From Amblyornis subalaris (Eukaryota > Chordata > Aves > Passeriformes > Ptilonorhynchidae): a stretch of DNA of 64,000 nt. Under the pieces are notes generated by a model. That model was not told the DNA's origin. It saw only the letters and a program-made list of their open reading frames with translations, and searched no databases. Below are positions 53,901 to 59,405 of this stretch, in pieces (the first letter of the stretch is position 1; each line of letters starts with the position of its first letter). The translations under genes and the position numbers were made by a program. Where the stretch lies: NCBI GenBank assembly GCA_018881555.1, contig JACAXG010000133.1, positions 1 to 64,000 on the forward strand. The letters run 5' to 3'.

Positions 53901-56782
53901 ATAAATCAGCTTGCTATGTTCAAGCTTTAGTCTGGAAAACACTGAAAAACAGCTGTGAAAACCATACAGCTTTTTTTTCTGGCAATTCTGGTAGAGAACT
54001 AGAGGATTTATAAAATGTAAATACTAAAGATGTAATACAAACACAAGTGAAAACCATTTTTCAGACTTTCCCTCCTGCCCCACCGACAGTTTTAGCATTC
54101 CTCAGCAAACCTGGCGAAGGGTACGGCAATGCCAGCAGGAGTTTGCACACATGGAGGACACTGGCCAATGCTCAACACCCTTCTTCACTCCATCCCTCCT
54201 CCTCCAGCTCTGCTACACCAGCTCGAACACCACCACATTCTTGAAATCACAGGATACACATCCTGGAATTAAACGGAAATCTAACTTCAAAACTGTCTGT
54301 ACACAAAGCCGTAACAAATGTTTACCAGTTTTCAGCAGACTGTTGACTCTCATAAAGCCAAGGTAACACAAGGTGGTATTTTTGGCTAAAATCACAGGGA
54401 AGTTGGCAACTATAGCCTGTTTACACCCCACTTTGTTAAGCCACTTCTGTACAAAGCAGTAGGCTCACACTTGCCACTAAGAAGGGGACATAACTCAGGC
54501 TCTTTTTTTTTCTCCTCCTTGTTCACTCTGAAGTCACTCATTTTATTTCAGCAGGGCATTTGAACAATAAAAGGCATGAAAGAATGCAACAAGAGTTTCA
54601 AAAACCTGCTCTCCATCTGGGTGAGGAGATGGATGGGCAAAGGAAGGTGTAAAGCCTAACACGGGCCTAGACCTTCTCAGGCAGAAGAGCTTTCACTCTC
54701 CTGCTTGGGAGATCTTGACTGCATATGTTGAGAATGTGGTGTAATCGTTGTTTTCTCAAGAGGACTGGAAAGCCTGTAATTAAACTACTAGCCTTTGGCT
54801 ATACCCACTATGGACTTCCACAGAAAACACAGCAGACATATAGCAATAAAATTCATAAACAGTCTTTTACAATTTGTAATGTGCAGTTTGTTGCAACAAT
54901 AATCCAGACTAGTCAAACCTTTTTGTGTATGTAAAGCAGAACACATTAATTATCTTACAGATTGGACAATCCCAGGTCCAAGTACTGGGGTANCTGGAGG
55001 TAACAGACAATGCCACACTCGTTCTTATTAAAAGGGGAAGAAGAAAGAACTGGGTACTTCCAAGGCATTTGACACAAACAAAAGAAATATTTACACAAAA
55101 GCAGCCAGACCACATGGTTTGGTGACACCTACAAAGATGTACTTCTGTGAGTTTAAAAGCAAGTGACACAGCTGTCCAATGAGTAATCACAGCAGGGTTT
55201 CTTACAACAGACCAAAGCTTATTTATACAAGCGGAACTTATTTTCTCACACTTTTAAAGGAATGTGAACTTACATAAGGACAATTTACACTACCAAGGGA
55301 ATTCTAATTAGAAAAACGTCCCCTGTGCTAACAAACAAGCCCTGCAATGTGTTTTATTGTTGCTCGAGAACATAAGTGAAAAAGACAAATTTGGATTACT
55401 GCTAATGCAAAATGCTTTTTAAAGCAACTCTTAAAAAATGAAAGTTCTGTGATTTTTTTTCCCCTTGTGTTTTTATTTACCACATCAGAATTTTAACAGT
55501 ATTGAAGTACGGTAAGCTAAGAAACTAAACTATAAAGCTTATCTTAGTATCAAAAAAACCCTAGGTTTTGTCAAAAAACTTATGTGGGGCATACTGGAAC
55601 AGTTCGAAAGAATGGAAGGATGAAATAGAAATCAAAACCAGTTGTTGAATGTAAAGCAGATGCAGTGTTAGATCCGTATGTTTCAATCATAGAAGTCAGG
55701 AAAAAAAGTTTCTTTCCCCTCACACTTTCCTATACGAGTCCTAGAAATACTCAACTCCCAGAGCCATGCCTGTGTTCAGTTCCAGATGGTGTCAATACAG
55801 CCATCCACATTTCATGAGTAAAGCAGCATGACCTCCAGACGAGGCAATTGAGCAGAATTAGCCACAACTAATTGAAAGTCTTCCTGTTTACTTTAAAGCC
55901 CTTATCTCAATCTGCTTTGAAAATGTAATAGAAAATTAATACGACTAATATAGAAGATCTTTCAGTGACAAGCGATTGAAAACAAATGTGAGAAGTCCCT
56001 CGGCCATTTTCAAGCCTTTAGAAAGCTGACANAATTTATGCTTTTTTCTACTAAAGTTTGTCACTGAAAGTAACTTTTCCGCAGCTGGCACTTGGGTTCG
56101 CCACTGCGCGGGGCGCCGGGCCGAGCGGGAGAGCTCCGGNAGGCGCACCACTGCCAATCAAGAACTACAGCGGAATGAAGAGCTACACGAAGAAAAGCAA
56201 TAGCAGCGTTCCCGACACACAGATCAGCGTTAAGCTGATGGTTACTAAACGCTGTCCAAGAAAGTCTACTAAGAACTTTTTCCTCGTCCTCTGCGACGCG
56301 GAGCAGCGCTCCCTGGCCCATTCCAGCCGGGCGCTTATCACCACCATCTGCCGGGGCCGCAGCCCGACCCAAGGGACGCTGTCCCGCTAGGGCGGCCGCC
56401 GCCGCCTCCCTCGCCGCGCCCGCTGACAGCTCGGCCTCTACCCCGGCGCTGCCCCCTCCCGCACCTCGCTGCCGCCTCCACATCCGCGCTCCCCTCAAAG
56501 CCCGCCCGTCCGCGGCCCCCGGGGGCAGAAGATGGCGGGCGGGGGCGGGCGCGGGCCGGCGCCCCCAGCCCGCCGCCGTGCCCGCCGCCCCGATACTCAC
56601 AGCTGCACCGCCCCCCGCGGCAGCCGCTCGGGCAGCCGGCTCAACTCCAGGCGGCTGCAGGCGACGAGGTGCCCAGCGCAGCGGCAGGGCGCGGGGCAGC
56701 GGGCGGCGGCGGGGCGGCCGCCCAGCAGCAGCGGCAGCAGCAGCAGCAGCGCCGGGAGGGCGACGGGCGCCGTGCGGGGCAT
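17708..56782 (-). CDS. LRIG3: LRIG3, leucine-rich repeats and Ig-like domains protein 3 (19 coding exons, complete)
   Basis: Single-pass membrane glycoprotein of the LRIG family, whose members modulate receptor tyrosine kinase and other growth-factor signalling at the cell surface (family knowledge). Coding segments joined on the minus strand, 5' to 3': 56782-56601, 49420-49349, 49079-49005, 36400-36266, 35627-35484, 33540-33397, 33091-32948, 32523-32380, 31065-30985, 30355-30284, 29916-29845, 27556-27393, 24453-24133, 23596-23315, 22863-22411, 22205-22047, 20949-20806, 20717-20442, 17952-17708. Sum 3309 nt, 1102 aa, no stop or frameshift. Domains: signal peptide 1-27; LRRNT cysteines C29, C33, C35, C42; about 15 LRRs, residues 61-422; LRRCT C431, C433, C455, C476; Ig1 C503/W517/C564; Ig2 C607/W619/C659; Ig3 C701/W713/C750; TM about 790-813; stop-transfer HTRRR; cytoplasmic tail to QSCDLDT. 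Every junction is GT-AG. Two codons contain an N (exons 14 and 17). LRIG3 is preferred over LRIG1 and LRIG2 from the Ig3, juxtamembrane and tail sequence. Confidence 0.96.
17953..20441 (-). other. LRIG3: LRIG3 intron 18
   Basis: 2.5 kb GT-AG intron (GTATGT donor). Contains no recognised repeat or nested gene. Confidence 0.85.
20442..20717 (-). CDS. LRIG3: LRIG3 exon 18: cytoplasmic tail
   Basis: 276 nt encoding [20 protein letters not shown], then KECHQYSPP, and later [14 protein letters not shown]. It aligns with the human tail (CSPDPRT, YIKKKECYPC, SNSFMG) but is clearly less conserved than the ectodomain. The acceptor is TTTAG|GTTG and the donor ATGG|GTATGT; phase 1. Confidence 0.94.
20806..20949 (-). 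CDS. LRIG3: LRIG3 exon 17: cytoplasmic tail
   Basis: 144 nt encoding [20 protein letters not shown], then CHYLGTSGT and [18 protein letters not shown] at 20858 leaves one residue as F or L. The acceptor is TTAAG|GCAT and the donor ACAA|GTGAGT; phase 1. It lies only 88 nt from exon 18. Confidence 0.92.
20950..22046 (-). other. LRIG3: LRIG3 intron 16
   Basis: 1.1 kb GT-AG intron (GTAGGT donor, TTTAAG acceptor). Nothing else recognised inside. Confidence 0.85.
22047..22205 (-). CDS. LRIG3: LRIG3 exon 16: cytoplasmic tail
   Basis: 159 nt encoding [20 protein letters not shown], then [20 protein letters not shown]. The DETN...[10 protein letters not shown] block is strongly conserved among LRIG proteins. 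The acceptor is CCACAG|ATGA and the donor AATG|GTAGGT; phase 1. Confidence 0.96.
22411..22863 (-). CDS. LRIG3: LRIG3 exon 15: Ig domain 3, transmembrane helix, juxtamembrane
   Basis: 453 nt. Ig3 carries C701, W713 and C750 ([19 protein letters not shown]). A short stalk follows, containing PTPTCDSPQ and [11 protein letters not shown], then the hydrophobic helix at about 790-813 ([20 protein letters not shown]) and the basic stop-transfer [10 protein letters not shown]. The stalk and helix identify LRIG3 among paralogues. The donor is ACAG|GTGTGT, the weakest-looking of the gene because +4 is not A. Phase 1 on both sides. Confidence 0.97.
22864..23314 (-). other. LRIG3: LRIG3 intron 14
   Basis: 451-nt GT-AG intron. 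The exon 14 frame stays open for about 44 codons into it (see findings). Confidence 0.88.
23315..23596 (-). CDS. LRIG3: LRIG3 exon 14: Ig domain 2
   Basis: 282 nt, second Ig domain: [59 protein letters not shown]. Intradomain cysteines are C607 and C659. N at 23507 leaves residue 614 unresolved (codon NTC). The acceptor is TTTAG|TGCT and the donor CTAG|GTAAGA; phase 1 on both sides. Confidence 0.96.
23597..24132 (-). other. LRIG3: LRIG3 intron 13
   Basis: 536-nt GT-AG intron with no recognised internal feature. Read-through from exon 13 would stop after about ten codons. Confidence 0.88.
24133..24453 (-). CDS. LRIG3: LRIG3 exon 13: Ig domain 1
   Basis: 321 nt, one I-set Ig domain on one exon. 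It begins [20 protein letters not shown] and holds C503, W517 ([11 protein letters not shown]) and the KYQC motif (C564). NLS at residue 498 is a sequon. The acceptor is GTGCAG|ATGA and the donor AACA|GTAAGT; phase 1 on both sides. Confidence 0.96.
24454..27392 (-). other. LRIG3: LRIG3 intron 12
   Basis: 2.9 kb GT-AG intron between the LRR cap exon and the first Ig exon. AT-rich, with no recognised repeat or gene. Confidence 0.85.
27393..27556 (-). CDS. LRIG3: LRIG3 exon 12: LRR C-cap
   Basis: 164 nt encoding the C-terminal LRR cap: [42 protein letters not shown]. Cap cysteines are C431, C433, C455 and C476. This exon enters in phase 2 and leaves in phase 1, so it joins the LRR module to the Ig module. 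The donor is TGTG|GTGAGT. Confidence 0.96.
27557..29844 (-). other. LRIG3: LRIG3 intron 11
   Basis: 2.3 kb GT-AG intron, about half of it the CR1 fragment at 28255-29455. The remainder is AT-rich and unremarkable. Confidence 0.88.
28255..29455 (-). mobile_element. CR1 LINE fragment with reverse-transcriptase remnants, in LRIG3 intron 11
   Basis: The 3' end at 28255-28300 (CACAGAATCACAAAATNTGC, TGGAAGGAACCCACAAGGGT) is followed by classic CR1 sequence such as GACAGCCTGTTCCAGTGCCC and GGGTGAAGAACCTTTTCCTA, all in minus-strand sense. Minus-strand frames at 29111-29452 and 28728-29012 keep CR1 ORF2 motifs: [41 protein letters not shown] and [18 protein letters not shown]. The element is 5'-truncated and frame-broken, and its FADD catalytic motif reads FADS. 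Inserted in the same orientation as LRIG3. Confidence 0.93.
29845..29916 (-). CDS. LRIG3: LRIG3 exon 11: last LRR
   Basis: 72 nt, one [23 protein letters not shown] then LKEL. The acceptor is CCCTAG|AGAT and the donor AATT|GTAAGT; phase 2. Intron 11 downstream contains a CR1 retrotransposon. Confidence 0.95.
29917..30283 (-). other. LRIG3: LRIG3 intron 10
   Basis: 367-nt GT-AG intron, no internal feature recognised. Confidence 0.88.
30284..30355 (-). CDS. LRIG3: LRIG3 exon 10: LRR
   Basis: 72 nt, one [23 protein letters not shown] then LEHL. The acceptor is TTCAG|GGTA and the donor ACTT|GTAAGT; phase 2. Confidence 0.95.
30356..30984 (-). other. LRIG3: LRIG3 intron 9
   Basis: 629-nt AT-rich GT-AG intron, no internal feature recognised. 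Confidence 0.88.
30985..31065 (-). CDS. LRIG3: LRIG3 exon 9: extended LRR
   Basis: 81 nt encoding one longer [23 protein letters not shown] then LDKLRKL. The [13 protein letters not shown] insertion is a recognisable LRIG family feature. The acceptor is CAG|GGAT and the donor AGCT|GTGAGT. Confidence 0.95.
31066..32379 (-). other. LRIG3: LRIG3 intron 8
   Basis: 1.3 kb GT-AG intron. A small imperfect tandem of GAACAAG units lies near 31112-31138; otherwise nothing recognised. Confidence 0.86.
32380..32523 (-). CDS. LRIG3: LRIG3 exon 8: two LRRs
   Basis: 144 nt, phase 2. Encodes [20 protein letters not shown], then [20 protein letters not shown]. The acceptor is TTGTAG|AGAT and the donor TCTT|GTAAGT. 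Confidence 0.94.
32524..32947 (-). other. LRIG3: LRIG3 intron 7
   Basis: 424-nt GT-AG intron, no internal feature recognised. Confidence 0.88.
32948..33091 (-). CDS. LRIG3: LRIG3 exon 7: two LRRs
   Basis: 144 nt, phase 2. Encodes [19 protein letters not shown], then [20 protein letters not shown] and KLSEL. NLT is a possible N-glycosylation sequon. The acceptor is TGTAG|GCAG and the donor AGCT|GTGAGT. Confidence 0.96.
33092..33396 (-). other. LRIG3: LRIG3 intron 6
   Basis: 305-nt GT-AG intron, no internal feature recognised. Confidence 0.88.
33397..33540 (-). CDS. LRIG3: LRIG3 exon 6: two LRRs
   Basis: 144 nt, phase 2. Encodes [19 protein letters not shown], then [19 protein letters not shown]. 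The acceptor is ATGCAG|GGAG and the donor TCTT|GTAAGT. Confidence 0.95.
33541..35483 (-). other. LRIG3: LRIG3 intron 5
   Basis: 1.9 kb GT-AG intron, no repeat or nested gene recognised. Confidence 0.86.
35484..35627 (-). CDS. LRIG3: LRIG3 exon 5: two LRRs
   Basis: 144 nt, exactly 48 codons in phase 2. Encodes [20 protein letters not shown], then [19 protein letters not shown]. The acceptor is AACAG|GTAT and the donor ACCT|GTAAGT. Confidence 0.94.
35628..36265 (-). other. LRIG3: LRIG3 intron 4
   Basis: 638-nt GT-AG intron. Plus-strand A tract at about 36232-36250, i.e. a long U run in the transcript, starting about 16 nt after the donor. Confidence 0.88.
36266..36400 (-). CDS. LRIG3: LRIG3 exon 4: LRRs
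   Basis: 135 nt, nearly two LRR units: [38 protein letters not shown]. The acceptor is TTTCAG|GACC and the donor ATCT|GTGAGT. The intron just after the donor carries a long U tract (see findings). Confidence 0.95.
36401..49004 (-). other. LRIG3: LRIG3 intron 3
   Basis: The largest intron, 12.6 kb. It contains one recognisable CR1 3' end at 46640-46985. The remainder is AT-rich with short unconvincing ORFs (the longest about 120 codons, at 43768-44136 and 45211-45579 on the minus strand) and no splice or domain evidence for a nested gene. Confidence 0.85.
46640..46985 (+). mobile_element. CR1 retrotransposon 3' end, antisense to LRIG3
   Basis: Plus-strand CR1 3' sequence: AGGCTCAGGGAAGACCTTAT, ACTCTCTACAACTATCTGAA, AGTTTAGATTGATATTAGGA, AAATTTC, GTCACCATCTCTGGAGGTAT, TTAAAAGACGTG and GGACTTGATGATCTTAAAGG. 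It ends in the tail unit ATTCTATGGTTCTA. Small internal deletions relative to the usual element; 5'-truncated; inserted in intron 3 in the opposite orientation to the gene. Confidence 0.93.
49005..49079 (-). CDS. LRIG3: LRIG3 exon 3: LRR
   Basis: 75 nt encoding [20 protein letters not shown] followed by ITLLSL, very close to the vertebrate LRIG3 segment. The acceptor is AATAG|GAAG and the donor CTTT|GTAAGT; phase 2 on both sides. Only 269 nt separate it from exon 2. Confidence 0.95.
49349..49420 (-). CDS. LRIG3: LRIG3 exon 2: first LRR
   Basis: 72 nt, one LRR unit. With the CT carried from exon 1 it reads [19 protein letters not shown], followed by HSLQE. The acceptor is CATAG|GG and the donor AAGT|GTAAGT; phase 2 on both sides. 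Confidence 0.93.
49421..56600 (-). other. LRIG3: LRIG3 intron 1
   Basis: 7.2 kb GT-AG intron. Its first about 500 nt lie in the CpG island. A second, isolated GC-rich patch is at about 51420-51730. The rest is AT-rich, with no recognised repeat or gene. Confidence 0.86.
56601..56782 (-). CDS. LRIG3: LRIG3 exon 1: signal peptide and LRR N-cap
   Basis: The ATG is the complement of cat at 56780-56782, with G at -3 (GCCATGC), an acceptable Kozak context. Residues 1-27 have a leucine-rich core ([10 protein letters not shown]) and a likely cleavage site after PAAA. The LRRNT cysteine pattern CPAPCRC...C follows (C29, C33, C35, C42). The donor is CT|GTGAGT, so the exon ends in phase 2. No in-frame stop lies within 573 nt upstream, so the start is chosen by the signal peptide and by homology, not by an upstream stop. 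Confidence 0.93.
56722..56750 (-). repeat. LRIG3: CTG/CAG triplet repeat within the LRIG3 signal-peptide codons
   Basis: The plus strand reads CAGCAGCAGCGG followed by five or six further CAG units. On the coding strand these are CTG codons with one CCG, encoding the LLLLLPLLL core of the signal peptide. Confidence 0.9.
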
Positions 56783-57460
56783 GGCGGGCTCGGAGCCGCT
56801 GCCCGCGCTCCCGTCCCTGGAGTTCCCCCACTGGCAGAGCCGGGCGCGGCACGACCTCCTACTTCTCAGCGCGGGTGGCGGCTCCCGCTCATGCCCCGGA
56901 GCGGCCGCCGAGGGGGGAAGGCGGTGGGAGACGGGGGTGTAGAAAAAAGTAAAGACAGAAAGCGGGAGGGGACCGCAGCGCCGCCACCGCCGCCAGCCAC
57001 TCCGCAAACTTTCCGCCGCATCAGCCCGCCTCCGCCCGGCCGGGGGAGCCCCGAGCACGGCCCGCCCCGCCGCAGCCCCCTCCCCCTGCCATGTGACAGC
57101 CACGGCCGGGCCCTGCGGGGCCGGGGCCGGGGGTGCGGGCTGGCGGGCCGGGGCGCGGATGGGCGGGTGTCGCGCCCTCAGGCTGCCCGGCCTCGGCGGC
57201 GGCATCCCCGGAATCCCTGTCCCGCCCCGGGCCGCAGCACATGGCCGGCCTCGCAGCACGGCGGGCGCTGGTGTGGGATCTTGCTGCCGTCCCCGGCCTC
57301 TCCGTGGGCGGGCGGGCGGGAGCGGGCAGCGGGCAGTGCGTGCCCTGAGCGTCACCCACGACGCCCCGGCCGAGCTGAGAAGGCACAGGCACCACGGCGC
57401 TGCTCGCGCGGGGTTCCCCCTTTGCCATCACACCCGGTAGCGTGTGTCGTGATCCAGAAG

Positions 57461-59405
57461 CTGCTCCAGAGGCCCCAACGGGTTCCCAGCGAGGCCTGGG
57501 GTCACTGGCATGTAAAAGGCGAGGTGAGGTTAACTCCTGCCTTCCGGGTCCTACATGGCTAGTCCAGACACCGTAATTAAGCCCATTATGTTCCCCACAG
57601 GATCCTAGCTCCAAAGGTTCAGGGAAGTGGGCAGGGCGTACAGATTCCACATCTCTGAGGTAATCTATGTAATTTAAGTAAATACCTATTGTTCAAGTTC
57701 CATATGTAAGCCTGGACCCTGAAATGGATTCAATTACTGAAGGCTTCACGCCCCCCCTATTCTGCAGCAGCAGCCATCAAACTGCTCATGAACACTGGTT
57801 TCCCACCTTCATATGTTCACCTGAAAAATTGTAGATGTCTTAGACCCTGTGAACCTGGAGCCTCAAAGTTTGACAGCTCCAGTATCATGATCTTTAAGGC
57901 TGAAACTTTGTCCCAGTTTTTATTGCTTCCATGTGTATCTCATGAGACAGGAATTTTTGTTAAAGAAACGAAACTACATTTTAGTCAGGAATCATGAATT
58001 TGCAAGCCAGACAGACAAGTCTTAAGTAACTACAAACATTCATGTGCCATTGTCAACTGTTTCAGGTGCATAGGGTATGCAAAGCTGTGCAGTGTTTTGT
58101 CAGCTTATGCTCAATTGACCACTGGTGTTCCTTAAGGAAATTACCGTAGGAAAACAAACAAACACTGCANGAGTGCACTTTTTTCTACGTATAAAAGCAA
58201 GCAAGCAAGCAAAGAAACAAAACACTGGATAGAAATTAATCAGTACATCTTTACAAGTTTTCTCATTTATTTAAAGTGAATGAAAACTGTCCTGGCAGCA
58301 CTGGCATGTCAATATTTCGGTTTCTTTTTCAGCCTTCTTCCTTTGGAGACATTATATCAACAAAACTTGTGAAACATTGAGCTGTTCTAAACAGCCAGTA
58401 GGACAGTGCCAAATTCAGATTTTTGAAGCTAGCTATCATTATTCTGTACCTGTTCCCATCAAAGTCAGTGGGAAAGCTTCCTTGTCTTTCTCTAGTGCTG
58501 GCATTTGTTCTAGCTGTCCAATTGTTTCACACTGTTACACCAAGATACAGNGACACTTGAACATATTCTGTTCACATATAGGTAAGATATGCTATACTTG
58601 CTACTTCTGCAAAATAATCAAAAATGAAAAGAGAAAGATCTTCCTGTTTATGTTGCTCCAGGTAATTATCGAACAATCTACTAAAATTAAGATGGATTTA
58701 GAGAAACTAAGCCTTGTACTACGGTTCCCAGAGTGCACAGCAAAGGACCTCACTTATCTGGGAAAAGTGAGCTTCTCTTATCTTGAGTTTTGGCAAGGGT
58801 AGTGATTCACTAGTAGGTGGCAACAGAGTCATTAAGCTGTCGGTTTTTACATCCAAGGAAAAGAAAAGTTTGAAACAAAGCATTTTGAACCTATCATAGT
58901 GGTCAATAATATATACGGTGCATATGTGAACTGTGGAACGAGAATCTGAGAAACAAAAGCAGGGGGAGAAAAAAGAGATGAAAAGGGCAGGAACTTCTGG
59001 TTTTGTAATTTTGAAAACCACTCATGCAGTCACGGAATACTGTGTCCTTAGAAAAACCTAATGCATGTTTAGTGCTAGTAATATATGAAGCTTTAAATTA
59101 AGCAAGNTAAATCAATTCAGAAAATTAGTCCATTTGTCTTTGCAGCTTCTTTTCTCAATCAATATTAATCCTGCAATGCTTATATGCTGCACTTCAGAGT
59201 CCATGACAGAGAGTCTTTCTTCCCACAGGGAGATTTGCTCTCTTCAGCAGTCTCAGGGAGTGATTCGGCACCTCATATGAACACTGCAAGTCCTGGCAGC
59301 CCTCAGTCCCGGGGGTTTCTTCATCTTTAGTTTTAGGCTGAGAGTGCACTGTGACTGTACAAAGCAAATACAAATCCCTTCTTCAGAGGTTTGGCTGGTC
59401 TGTAT
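57461..59405. other. Upstream flank of LRIG3, no gene recognised
   Basis: Composition returns to AT-rich outside the island. A short AAGC tetramer run (about 58197-58215) is present. The longest ORF (141 codons at 58377-58802, +) has no recognised domain and is probably chance. Confidence 0.4.

Larger units (their letters stand above)
56090..57460. promoter_or_regulatory. LRIG3: CpG island and TATA-less promoter of LRIG3
   Basis: A sharp rise to very GC-rich, CpG-dense sequence, unlike the AT-rich flanks on both sides. It covers exon 1, the presumed 5' UTR and the first part of intron 1. Many GC-box-like GGGCGGG strings are present (near 56538-56555, 57148-57156 and 57305-57316). A YY1-like AAGATGGCGG on the plus strand sits near 56528-56537, just inside intron 1. 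No TATA box is apparent. The transcription start is probably upstream of 56783 but not resolvable here. Confidence 0.8.

Noticed and set aside
22411..56782. Assignment as LRIG1 or LRIG2
   Set aside because: The Ig3 domain, the TPTCDSP stalk, the [11 protein letters not shown] juxtamembrane segment, the [12 protein letters not shown] helix and the DLDT terminus follow remembered LRIG3 and not LRIG1; LRIG2 was not compared in detail.
56061..57650. Many long overlapping ORFs (up to 297 codons) on both strands around the CpG island
   Set aside because: GC-rich sequence has few stop codons, so every frame is open. Only the frame giving the LRIG3 signal peptide and LRR N-cap has family support and a proper splice donor.
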